In this document: piece after piece, positions 16,938 to 25,328 of the stretch
Layout: every line of letters begins with the position of its first letter
Position numbering within the stretch: the stretch's first letter is position 1
DNA from: Calothrix sp. FI2-JRJ7
Lineage (GTDB): Bacteria > Cyanobacteriota > Cyanobacteriia > Cyanobacteriales > Nostocaceae
NCBI GenBank assembly: GCA_019359675.1
Contig: JAHHGX010000064.1
Location: 62,001-126,000 of the forward strand
DNA length: 64,000 nucleotides
Reading direction: 5' to 3'
Position numbers and translations under genes: made by a program
Notes under the pieces: model-generated
Database searches by the model: none
What the model saw: only the letters and a program-made list of their open reading frames with translations
What the model was told of the DNA's origin: nothing

Positions 16938-19900
16938 ATGATTAGCGCCTTTGTCAGTATTCCCGGATATCAACTTAGCGAAGAAGTTTATAAAAGCTCG
17001 AGAACCATCGTTTATCGAGGATATCGAGAAGCTGACTATTTACCCGTAGTCATCAAACTGCTGAAAAATCCTTATCCCAGCTTTAACGAACTCGTACAAT
17101 TTCGTAATCAGTACACTATTGCCAAAAACCTGAATTTTCAAGGAATTATTCAAACCTATAGCCTTGAAACGTTCCAAAACGGTTATATATTGGTGATGGA
17201 AGACTTTGGAGGAGTTTCACTAGGTGATTATTATTCTCATAATCAGGAATTTCTACAAATTGCCATATCCCTATGCGATACCTTAGATGTTCTCTATCAT
17301 CAGAGAATAATTCATAAAGATATTAAACCCAGAAATATTTTAATTAATCCAGAAACAAAGCAGGTTAAATTAATAGACTTTAGTATAGCCTCTTTATTGC
17401 CACGAGAAACCCAATCTCTAAAAAACCCTAATGTTTTAGAAGGAACATTATCTTATATATCGCCAGAACAAACAGGAAGAATGAATCGGGGTATTGATTA
17501 CCGTACAGACTTTTATTCTTTGGGTGTTACTTTTTACGAATTATTAACCGGGCAATTACCGTTTATCTCTGACGAGCCGATGGAGTTGGTGCATTGTCAC
17601 ATTGCCAAAATACCTCCTTGTATAACTGATATCAAACCAGAAATTCCCAAAGTTCTTGGTAAAATTGTCAGTAAACTGATGGCAAAGAATGCTGAAGATA
17701 GATACCAAAGCGCTTTAGGATTAAAACACGATTTAGAAACTTGTTTATATCAAATCAAGAATACTGGCAAAATTGAATATTTTAACATCGCTCAAAAAGA
17801 TATTAGCGATTGCTTTATTATTCCTGATAAATTATATGGACGAGGCGCCGAAGTGCAAATGGTGTTGGAAGCTTTCGAGCGCGTTGCAGGCAATTCAACA
17901 TCCGAATTGATGCTAGTTGCTGGTTTTTCTGGTATTGGTAAAACTGCGGTTGTCAACGAAGTACATAAACCCATTGTTCGCCAAAGGGGTTATTTTATTA
18001 AAGGGAAATTTGACCAATTTAATCGCAATATTCCTTTTTCTGCTTTTGTGCAAGCTTTCCGAGATTTAATGCAACAATTATTAAGCGAAAGCGATACTCA
18101 ACTTCAACAATGGAAAACTCATATTTTAGAAGCAGTTGGAGAAAATGGACAGGTAATTATTGAAGTTATCCCCGAATTAGAAAAAATTATTGGTCAACAG
18201 GCGCCAGCTATTCAATTATCGGGCACAGCGGCGCAAAATCGCTTTAATTTGTTATTTCAAAAATTTCTTCAAGTGTTTACCACACCCAAACATCCTTTAG
18301 TCATTTTTCTGGATGATTTACAATGGGCAGATTCTGCATCTTTAAAGTTAATGCAGTTATTACATAGTGATTCTCAAACAAATTATTTATTTACTATCGG
18401 CGCCTATCGAGACTCAGAAGTCTCTCCGGCTCATCCATTAATGTTGATGTTAAATGAAGTCGCAAATACAGGAGCAATAATTAATACAATTACTTTGAAG
18501 GCATTATCTACAAACAGCCTAAATAATTTAGTTGCAGATACACTCAACTGTTCTGAAGAATCAGCGCGAACGCTTGCGGACTTAATCTATCAAAAAACCC
18601 AAGGTAATCCATTTTTTGCTACCCAGTTTCTCAAAGCACTACATCAAGACGGATTAATTAGCTTTAATAATCAACGAGGATGGGAATGTGATATTACCCA
18701 AGTGCAACAAGCCGCATTAACTGATGATGCCGTGGAATTTATGTCCGCGCAGCTACAAAAATTACCACAGACAACACAAGAAATTTTAAAATTAGCAGCT
18801 TGTATTGGCAACCAATTTGATTTAAATACCCTAGCTATTGTCTCCGAAAAATCTGAAATCGAAACAGCGACGGATTTATGGACAGCTTTACAAGCAGGCT
18901 TGGTTTTACCGCAAACTCAAATTTATAAGTTTTATCAGCGAGACTTGGAGGAGCAATTAGAGTTAGGACACACTCATAAGCAATTAGCAGAATATAAATT
19001 TCTGCACGACCGCGTTCAACAAGCTGCTTATTCTCTCATTCCCGATAACCATAAACAAGCTGTTCATCTCAAAATTGGGCAATTACTCCAACAAAACTTA
19101 TCAGAGATAGAAAAAGAAGAAAAGCTATTTGATATCATTGGACATTTAAATTTAGGTCGATACTTAATAACCCAACCCGAAGAACGCTCAGTCTTAGCTC
19201 AACTTAACTTATCAGCTGGACAGAAAGCCAGAAATGCGACCGCATACAATGCCTCCAAAATTTATTTACAAACGGGAATTGATTTACTTCCCGTTGATTG
19301 TTGGCAAAACCAGTATAAATTAACACTCAATCTTTATGTAGCAGCTACCGAATCAGCTTATTTGAATGGTGAGTTTGACGAGATGGAACTCATAGCAACC
19401 CAAGTTTTACAATCTGCCCAAACGATACTAGACAAAGTTAAAATTTACGAGATTCAAATCAGCGCACTAACAGCTCAAAGTAAAATGTTAGAAGCGATTG
19501 CTGTCGGTCAAAATGCTTTGACACAACTGGGTGTTGAGTTTTCATGTGAACCTGACAAAGTTTTGACAGACAAAGTACTACAAACGCTTACAGAGCAACT
19601 TCAAGGTAAACAAATAGAGGAATTGATTAATCTGCCTGTAATGAGCGATGAAAAGACAATTGCGGCGATGCAAGTGTTAGCCATATTGTTTAGTTCCATT
19701 CTTTTGGCACGTTCTGATTTGCTACCTTTGCTTGGCTCTATAATGGTGAGTCTATCACTCCACTTTGGTAATGCACCCGCATCAATCATCGGGTATATCA
19801 TTTATGGCATGGTACTGTCTACTTTTTGGGAAGAGGTAGAAAGGGGCTATTGCTTTGGGCGAGTAGCACTAAGCTTACTTAATCAGTTAGATACACACGA

Positions 19901-22373
19901 ATTCAAGTCTCAAACTTTATCTTTGTTTAGCTTTTTTCTCCAACATCGTCAGGAACCATTGAGGACTACAATACTAACGATGAAAGAGGGTTATTTAGCA
20001 GGAATTGAAACAGGTGATTTGCTATATGCTGGTTACAATATAAATAATTATTTTGATGATACTTTCTTCGCTGGGATATCTTTAGAAGATTGGAAATTAG
20101 AAATAGAAAACTATTGTGTTGTCTTAGCCAATGCAAAGCAATATTCTCCTCTGACTTACCTGAAAATAAAACAACAGGCATTGCATAACTTGAGAGAAAT
20201 TGTCAATCAACCAGATTTATTAATCGGAACTGCGTATGATGAAGCGGTGATGCTTCCTAAGCACCATCAAGATAATGAATTTTCAGCCCTCACTGTTGCC
20301 TATATTTACAAACTAAAACTTGCCTATTTCTTTGACAACTATACCAATGCTCTAGACTACATTTCCCAAGCAAACCTTTATTTAACAGCAGCAGTAGGAG
20401 CAATTTTTATTCCGATTTTTCATTTCTATGCTGCGTTAACTTACTTGGGGTCATTATCTACACAGTCAGAAATTGAGCAAGCTAACACTCTCACTTTGGT
20501 AGAAACCCATCAAACTACCCTGAAACAATGGGCACATCATGCTCCCATGAATCACCAGCATAAACTTGATTTAATCGAGGCAGAGAAATGTCGAGTTTTA
20601 GGCAAGAATCATGAAGCAGGGGACTGGTACGACCGTGCTATAAAAGGCGCCGTCATAAACGAATTTCTCTCTGAAGAAGCTCTTGCAAACGAACTTGCTG
20701 CGAAATTTTACCTATATTTGGGTAAACATCAGGTAGCCTGCGGTTATATGCAATCAGCTTACTGCTGCTATGCTAAATGGGGCGCCACAGCCAAAATTAA
20801 CCATTTAGAACAAAATTACCCACAGCTACTAGCATCTATTCTCGAACCTTCAAGTCTTTCTATTACTAATGAAAGTACCATCGCTCCAACGCTAATACGA
20901 AGTTTCACTAATATTAGTAGCAGCAAAAATTTCTCCTTAGATTTTCCTGTAGTAATGAAAGCAGCACAAGCCATCTCACAAGAAATTGAACTAGAAAAAC
21001 TACTAGCCACTTTAATGCAGACAGTAATTACCGGAGCGGGAGCGCAAATTGGTCATTTAATTCTCCAACAGAACAAACAATGGTTAGTAGTTGCAAGAGC
21101 TTCTTCTGAGCAAACTCAAAGGTTAGAAATTCCCCTCGAACAATATCGGCAAATTCCCCAAAGCTTAATTTATTCTGTCGCACGAACCCAAGAAACAGCC
21201 GTATTTGCTTGCCTTAGTGAAACATTGCAATTTGCAAGTGATGACTATATTATTAAAAATCAACCCAAATCAGTGCTGTGTACTCCAATTAGCCAGCAAG
21301 GACAATTAATTGGCATTCTCTATCTAGAAAATAACTTAACCGTAGATGCATTTACAAGCGCGCGTCTACAAGTAATTCAACTGCTTACCGCTCAAGCAGC
21401 AATTTCCCTCAAAAACGCCCAATTATATAGTCAACTAGAAGAATATTCGCAAACTCTAGAACAAAAAGTTTCTCAACGAACTCAAGAACTGACGCAAAAA
21501 ACTACTCAACTCGAATCAACCTTGCAAGAGTTACAGCACACCCAAGCTCAACTGATTCAATCTGAAAAAATGTCGAGTTTAGGACAATTAGTCGCTGGTA
21601 TTGCCCACGAAATTAATAACCCCGTCAATTTTATCCACGGAAATATTAAACATGTCAAAGAATATACTCAAGATTTATTAAATGTAATAAATCTCTGTCA
21701 GCAGTCTAATTTTAATCAAAAATCTGTTGAACAAATATTAGACGATATTGATTTAGAGTTTATTGAAGAAGATTTACCCAAAACTCTCAAATCAATGCTA
21801 GTGGGAACCGAACGGATTCGTGAAATTGTTCTATCTCTGCGAACTTTTTCTCGTATAGATGAATCAGAACTTAAGCAAGTTGATATTCATGGAGGTATCA
21901 ATAGTACTCTGTTAATGTTACAACATCGTCTCAACCAAACAACCGAACGTTCAGCTATCGAGGTAATTAAAAATTATGGCCAATTACCCCTCATTGAGTG
22001 TTATGCTGGGCAATTAAATCAAGTATTTCTAAATATATTAACAAACGCAATTGATGCGATTGAAGAGAAAAATATTCAGCAAAATGAACAGCAAATAGAA
22101 CTAAACGCTCCGCAAATAATAATTAGAACTACAGTTATTGATAGTAACTTGATTGAAATTGCCGTAAAAGACACTGGTATTGGAATGAATGATAAAGTTA
22201 CACGACAAATGTTTAACCCATTTTTCACCACAAAATCTGTTGGCAAAGGAACTGGTATGGGAATGTCAATTAGTTATCAAATTATTACAAAAAAACATGG
22301 TGGAAAGTTAAATTGTATTTCCATACCCAACCAGGAAACTGAGCTGATTATACAAATTCCAATTTGTCAATGA
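16938..22373 (+). CDS. Giant Ser/Thr kinase - AAA ATPase - GAF - histidine kinase (HstK type)
   Basis: 1811 residues. Order seen: Hanks-type kinase (about 1-270) with HKDIKPRNIL, DFSIASLL and GTLSYISPEQTGRMN; an STAND/AAA-like ATPase (about 285-560) with Walker A GFSGIGKT near residue 330 and Walker B LVIFLDDLQWADSASL; a long helical TPR-like region (about 560-1300); a GAF domain (about 1330-1480); a coiled coil; HisKA with GQLVAGIAHEINNPVNF; and a final HATPase with GKGTGMGMSISYQI. This is the domain plan of the HstK dual kinases of Nostoc/Anabaena, thought to link Ser/Thr phosphorylation, environmental sensing and His-Asp signalling. The conserved catalytic motifs I checked are present. Its partner regulator is not adjacent. 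Confidence 0.95.
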   Translation: MISAFVSIPGYQLSEEVYKSSRTIVYRGYREADYLPVVIKLLKNPYPSFNELVQFRNQYTIAKNLNFQGIIQTYSLETFQNGYILVMEDFGGVSLGDYYSHNQEFLQIAISLCDTLDVLYHQRIIHKDIKPRNILINPETKQVKLIDFSIASLLPRETQSLKNPNVLEGTLSYISPEQTGRMNRGIDYRTDFYSLGVTFYELLTGQLPFISDEPMELVHCHIAKIPPCITDIKPEIPKVLGKIVSKLMAKNAEDRYQSALGLKHDLETCLYQIKNTGKIEYFNIAQKDISDCFIIPDKLYGRGAEVQMVLEAFERVAGNSTSELMLVAGFSGIGKTAVVNEVHKPIVRQRGYFIKGKFDQFNRNIPFSAFVQAFRDLMQQLLSESDTQLQQWKTHILEAVGENGQVIIEVIPELEKIIGQQAPAIQLSGTAAQNRFNLLFQKFLQVFTTPKHPLVIFLDDLQWADSASLKLMQLLHSDSQTNYLFTIGAYRDSEVSPAHPLMLMLNEVANTGAIINTITLKALSTNSLNNLVADTLNCSEESARTLADLIYQKTQGNPFFATQFLKALHQDGLISFNNQRGWECDITQVQQAALTDDAVEFMSAQLQKLPQTTQEILKLAACIGNQFDLNTLAIVSEKSEIETATDLWTALQAGLVLPQTQIYKFYQRDLEEQLELGHTHKQLAEYKFLHDRVQQAAYSLIPDNHKQAVHLKIGQLLQQNLSEIEKEEKLFDIIGHLNLGRYLITQPEERSVLAQLNLSAGQKARNATAYNASKIYLQTGIDLLPVDCWQNQYKLTLNLYVAATESAYLNGEFDEMELIATQVLQSAQTILDKVKIYEIQISALTAQSKMLEAIAVGQNALTQLGVEFSCEPDKVLTDKVLQTLTEQLQGKQIEELINLPVMSDEKTIAAMQVLAILFSSILLARSDLLPLLGSIMVSLSLHFGNAPASIIGYIIYGMVLSTFWEEVERGYCFGRVALSLLNQLDTHEFKSQTLSLFSFFLQHRQEPLRTTILTMKEGYLAGIETGDLLYAGYNINNYFDDTFFAGISLEDWKLEIENYCVVLANAKQYSPLTYLKIKQQALHNLREIVNQPDLLIGTAYDEAVMLPKHHQDNEFSALTVAYIYKLKLAYFFDNYTNALDYISQANLYLTAAVGAIFIPIFHFYAALTYLGSLSTQSEIEQANTLTLVETHQTTLKQWAHHAPMNHQHKLDLIEAEKCRVLGKNHEAGDWYDRAIKGAVINEFLSEEALANELAAKFYLYLGKHQVACGYMQSAYCCYAKWGATAKINHLEQNYPQLLASILEPSSLSITNESTIAPTLIRSFTNISSSKNFSLDFPVVMKAAQAISQEIELEKLLATLMQTVITGAGAQIGHLILQQNKQWLVVARASSEQTQRLEIPLEQYRQIPQSLIYSVARTQETAVFACLSETLQFASDDYIIKNQPKSVLCTPISQQGQLIGILYLENNLTVDAFTSARLQVIQLLTAQAAISLKNAQLYSQLEEYSQTLEQKVSQRTQELTQKTTQLESTLQELQHTQAQLIQSEKMSSLGQLVAGIAHEINNPVNFIHGNIKHVKEYTQDLLNVINLCQQSNFNQKSVEQILDDIDLEFIEEDLPKTLKSMLVGTERIREIVLSLRTFSRIDESELKQVDIHGGINSTLLMLQHRLNQTTERSAIEVIKNYGQLPLIECYAGQLNQVFLNILTNAIDAIEEKNIQQNEQQIELNAPQIIIRTTVIDSNLIEIAVKDTGIGMNDKVTRQMFNPFFTTKSVGKGTGMGMSISYQIITKKHGGKLNCISIPNQETELIIQIPICQ

Positions 22374-22378
22374 TTGGA

Positions 22379-22402
22379 AGAAACCGGGTTTCTACGGTTT
22401 CT
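22379..22402. terminator. AGAAACCGGGTTTCT element at convergent gene ends
   Basis: A near-palindrome AGAAACCGGGTTTCT followed by ACGGTTTCTTATT lies exactly between the stop of the giant kinase and the stop of the convergent gene at 22402. Similar elements end several other genes in this window. Bidirectional termination is inferred from position. Confidence 0.5.
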
Positions 22403-24030
22403 TATTGTTGGTAAGGATAATAATATTGAGGATTTACTACAGGCGCCTGATAACCAGTAGGAGGAATATTAGTTCCCATATTTGGTACAGGAGTCATAAA
22501 TGTAGAGCTAGGTATAGGATTCATAATTGGTGGAGTATAGCCACCTGGGGGAATTGGATTAATATTAGGATTAATATTAGGATTAATATTAGTAGTTGGT
22601 GGAAGCGGTTGAGTAATAACAGGAGGTTGAATTGGATTTACAGGTGCAGGAATATTATTAGGTACAGCAGGGTTAACAGAATTATTCGGCGCCATGCTAA
22701 TACCACTAAACTGCTGATACGCAACACGTGAAATCCCATTTATCAGCTTTTCTGCACTGACATCGTTTCGAGGACGTTGTACCATTACCGAAATCAGATA
22801 GCGTTTTCCTGATGGCAACTCAATTAAACCCGTATCTGCTAAAATTCCGCCAATTTCACCTGTTTTATGAGCAATTTTTGCACCTTGTTCTAAACCAGCA
22901 GGTAACAAAGTATCTTTGACAGTACGCTGCATAATATCAATAATACGTTCGCGTGACTGAGAACTAACTATATTACCTTTAGTTATCATTGCCATTAAAT
23001 TACTCAACTCTTTTGGAGACGTTTTATTCGTTCCCTCAATATCAGGTAAAATATTACCAAGCGAAGTAGTGTTAAGTCCCCAACTGCGGAAGCGCTGATT
23101 TAATTTTTCAATTCCCCCCATTCGCTCAATCAGCATGTTAGTTGCTGTATTGTCGCTAATAGTCATCATTTTAGTAGCGACTTCAAGTATCCCATACTGA
23201 GTACCAACGGGTCTATTTTGCATGTCTCCTGAACCACCAGCTACAGTAGACTTACTAGTGCGGAGAGTTTCTTCAAGGTTAATTTTGCCTTCATCAACAT
23301 CTTGGAAAAAGGCGATAAGAATTGGCAGTTTTATTGTACTGGCGCTGGAGAACATGGCGCCGCCATTAAAATCAACATAACCACCATTATCTAAATCGGC
23401 AACAAATACCCCTGGAGTTAAATTTGGGTTTTGGATTGCTAGATTTTGGATTGCTGATTTTAAAGAAGGTATTTCTTGTGATAGCTGTAATATGTTAGCA
23501 ACAGTAGGAGCTTGAGTTTGTGGTGCAGTTGGTTGTACTGTAGGTGTTTGCCCGTTCTGGCTATTCAACTTTGTGGCAGGGTCTAATACAGAAAGCGCAG
23601 TACCAACAATGGCGCCAATACCGACTCCAACAATTAATAATCTTAAAGCATATAAAATATTACGTGCCATCGGCTTTAATCGCGTCCGACGGGTAACAAC
23701 TTTTTTTCGAGCGGTAGGTTGCTTGCGAACTCGGACTGATTTTACCTTAACGGTATTGGGATTATAAACAGGTATTTGGTTTTTGACGCTTTTCGGGCTG
23801 GCAGGTCTAACAGTACTTTTAACTATATTTTTACTTTCCGAGGGCACTGTTGTTTTAGGCGATGTCGATTTGACAGCTTTGGCAGTCGGTTTGACTTTCT
23901 TGAGTCCTGGTTGAGTTTTTTTAGCGACTTTCGGTTGAGGAAGTCCCGACTTTTTAACAGGACGCGACACACGACGGCCAGCGCTTTGACCTCGCGACGA
24001 AGGTGTTAATCTATAACTCGAATCTGACAC
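22402..24030 (-). CDS. Beta-lactamase-fold serine hydrolase with basic N-terminal extension
   Basis: 542 residues. Seen: an N-terminal 125-residue Lys/Arg/Pro/Ser-rich region, one membrane segment (about residues 125-147, ending VGTALSVLDPA), then a class A beta-lactamase-like domain with Ser-x-x-Lys in SSASTIKLPILIAF, an SDN triad in ISDNTATNML and KTG in HKTGEIGG, then a Pro/Asn/Gln-rich tail. These are the catalytic elements of the penicillin-recognising superfamily; many cyanobacterial members act on cell-wall peptides rather than antibiotics. The very basic N-terminus should stay in the cytoplasm and could bind nucleic acid (inference). A 12-bp tandem repeat encodes the INPN repeats of the tail. 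Confidence 0.88.
   Translation of the reverse strand: MSDSSYRLTPSSRGQSAGRRVSRPVKKSGLPQPKVAKKTQPGLKKVKPTAKAVKSTSPKTTVPSESKNIVKSTVRPASPKSVKNQIPVYNPNTVKVKSVRVRKQPTARKKVVTRRTRLKPMARNILYALRLLIVGVGIGAIVGTALSVLDPATKLNSQNGQTPTVQPTAPQTQAPTVANILQLSQEIPSLKSAIQNLAIQNPNLTPGVFVADLDNGGYVDFNGGAMFSSASTIKLPILIAFFQDVDEGKINLEETLRTSKSTVAGGSGDMQNRPVGTQYGILEVATKMMTISDNTATNMLIERMGGIEKLNQRFRSWGLNTTSLGNILPDIEGTNKTSPKELSNLMAMITKGNIVSSQSRERIIDIMQRTVKDTLLPAGLEQGAKIAHKTGEIGGILADTGLIELPSGKRYLISVMVQRPRNDVSAEKLINGISRVAYQQFSGISMAPNNSVNPAVPNNIPAPVNPIQPPVITQPLPPTTNINPNINPNINPIPPGGYTPPIMNPIPSSTFMTPVPNMGTNIPPTGYQAPVVNPQYYYPYQQ
22556..22591. repeat. 12-bp tandem repeat inside the serine hydrolase gene
   Basis: Three consecutive copies of GGATTAATATTA, in frame, encode a repeating Asn-Ile-Asn-Pro in the flexible tail of the hydrolase. 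Slippage here changes length by whole residues only. Confidence 0.85.
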
Positions 24031-24105
24031 CGCTACTCCTTATAACCACTGAACTATACTTGTACCGACCCCAAAGCAAGCACACATAGCACTCAGCACT
24101 CGTAC

Positions 24106-24125
24106 AGACGCAATTAATTGCGTCT
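24106..24125. repeat. Palindromic repeat, AGACG family
   Basis: A perfect 20-bp palindrome AGACGCAATTAATTGCGTCT within CGTACAGACG...CGTCTCTAC. It belongs to the same family as 30645-30672, 35481-35523 and 48648-48672, which share GTAGAGAC(G/C)...(C/G)GTCTCTAC ends and variable centres. It is intergenic here, 3' of trmJ on the opposite side. Confidence 0.75.
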
Positions 24126-24213
24126 CTACTCAGCACTTTACACTCTGCTTGTTTAGTTTAAGCCATATTATTTAGTTTGGGGTGGTGGCAAAAGCACATC
24201 ATAAATATATTTG

Positions 24214-24969
24214 CTAATCGCCAGCATGGTTTTTTTTATCAAGTGCCCATTGTACCTGATGTAAAATTCCTCTCAACATAGCTAATTCCCTATTTTTTAG
24301 CTGCGTGCGGTTGTACAGTTGTCGGAATTTTTCCATACGGCTTTTTGCAGTATGAGGAAAAAGATAACCAATACTAAGCAGTAGTAATTCTAACTGCTGG
24401 TAATACGATTCGACAAGCTCTACAGGCGCCAGTTGGTTTAAATAAGGTATGTTTTTTGTTACATCTGTTTCGTGTAATGATACGGTCGCTTGCTGTGCAA
24501 GTTCGTAACAGCAAACACCAACAGCCATTGCCAAATTTAATGATGAATATTCTTCGCTGGAAGGAATACGAATAAATCGTTGGGCATAATTTAATTCTTG
24601 GTTACTCAACCCCCGGTCTTCACGACCAAATATTAAAGCGCTGGGTTGTGCGTTTTCTTCAAGTAACCAGGGTAAAGTATCACGTGGTGTTTCCAAAGGT
24701 GCATCCCAGTCATGGTCTGCACCAGTTGTAGCTATCGCACGCTTACATCCAATTAAAGCTTCGGGTAAAGAGTTTACAATAATTGCCGATTCTAATATAT
24801 CCGATGCACGAACCGCCATAAGTTTCGCTTCGGCGCCTATATGGTCACATTGTGGGTTGACTAAGATGAGTTGAGTCAAACCAAAATTTTTCATGACACG
24901 CGCTGTTGAACCCACGTTCAATGGACCTGCTGGTTCGACTAATATTATTTTTATCCCGGTTATGGTCAT
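24214..24969 (-). CDS. trmJ: tRNA (cytidine/uridine-32-2'-O)-methyltransferase TrmJ family
   Basis: 251 residues of the SpoU/TrmH-type knotted methyltransferases. Seen: motif 1 VEPAGPLNVGSTARVMKNFG, motif 2 LIFGREDRGLSNQEL and motif 3 RIPSSEEYSSLNLAMAVGV, the knot that binds S-adenosylmethionine. The C-terminal helical extension with SRMEKFRQLYNRTQL and a final ILHQV segment is typical of TrmJ rather than TrmH. It would 2'-O-methylate position 32 of tRNA anticodon loops. It appears monocistronic; the ATG follows an AT-rich stretch. Confidence 0.88.
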   Translation of the reverse strand: MTITGIKIILVEPAGPLNVGSTARVMKNFGLTQLILVNPQCDHIGAEAKLMAVRASDILESAIIVNSLPEALIGCKRAIATTGADHDWDAPLETPRDTLPWLLEENAQPSALIFGREDRGLSNQELNYAQRFIRIPSSEEYSSLNLAMAVGVCCYELAQQATVSLHETDVTKNIPYLNQLAPVELVESYYQQLELLLLSIGYLFPHTAKSRMEKFRQLYNRTQLKNRELAMLRGILHQVQWALDKKNHAGD

Positions 24970-25328
24970 TTATATATATTATTCACGTATTGCGTAATCG
25001 CGTATCCCACCCCTATAAGGGTACGACTACACGGGCGAAGCCTGCCAACGCTTGCTAAAAATTTTAATGATTTGTCATGCTAAGGTACGTAAACGCAGTT
25101 TTCCCGTAGGGTAGCATCTCTCTTGTGATTGTCATGCTGAGGAACGAAGTTATTAAGTTAATGGCAGGCGCCTTTATAGTTAAAGAAGAAACATAGGCGC
25201 CTTGTCATTGTTTAGTTGTTTTCACATTCAACTGGCAGAATTCATAAATTTCTTTTTGCGACTCTTGCTTCAGTATAATCCGGTATAATTTGAATTATTC
25301 CAGGAAGCAATGTACGATAACCCTTGAT
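24970..25328. other. Intergenic region with short direct repeats
   Basis: No gene seen. It contains two related copies of TTGTCATGCT(A/G)AGG(T/A)ACG (about 25073-25090 and 25127-25147), a pattern seen as dispersed junk repeats in filamentous cyanobacteria, and two GGCGCC hexamers only 28 bases apart (25167 and 25195). Confidence 0.5.
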
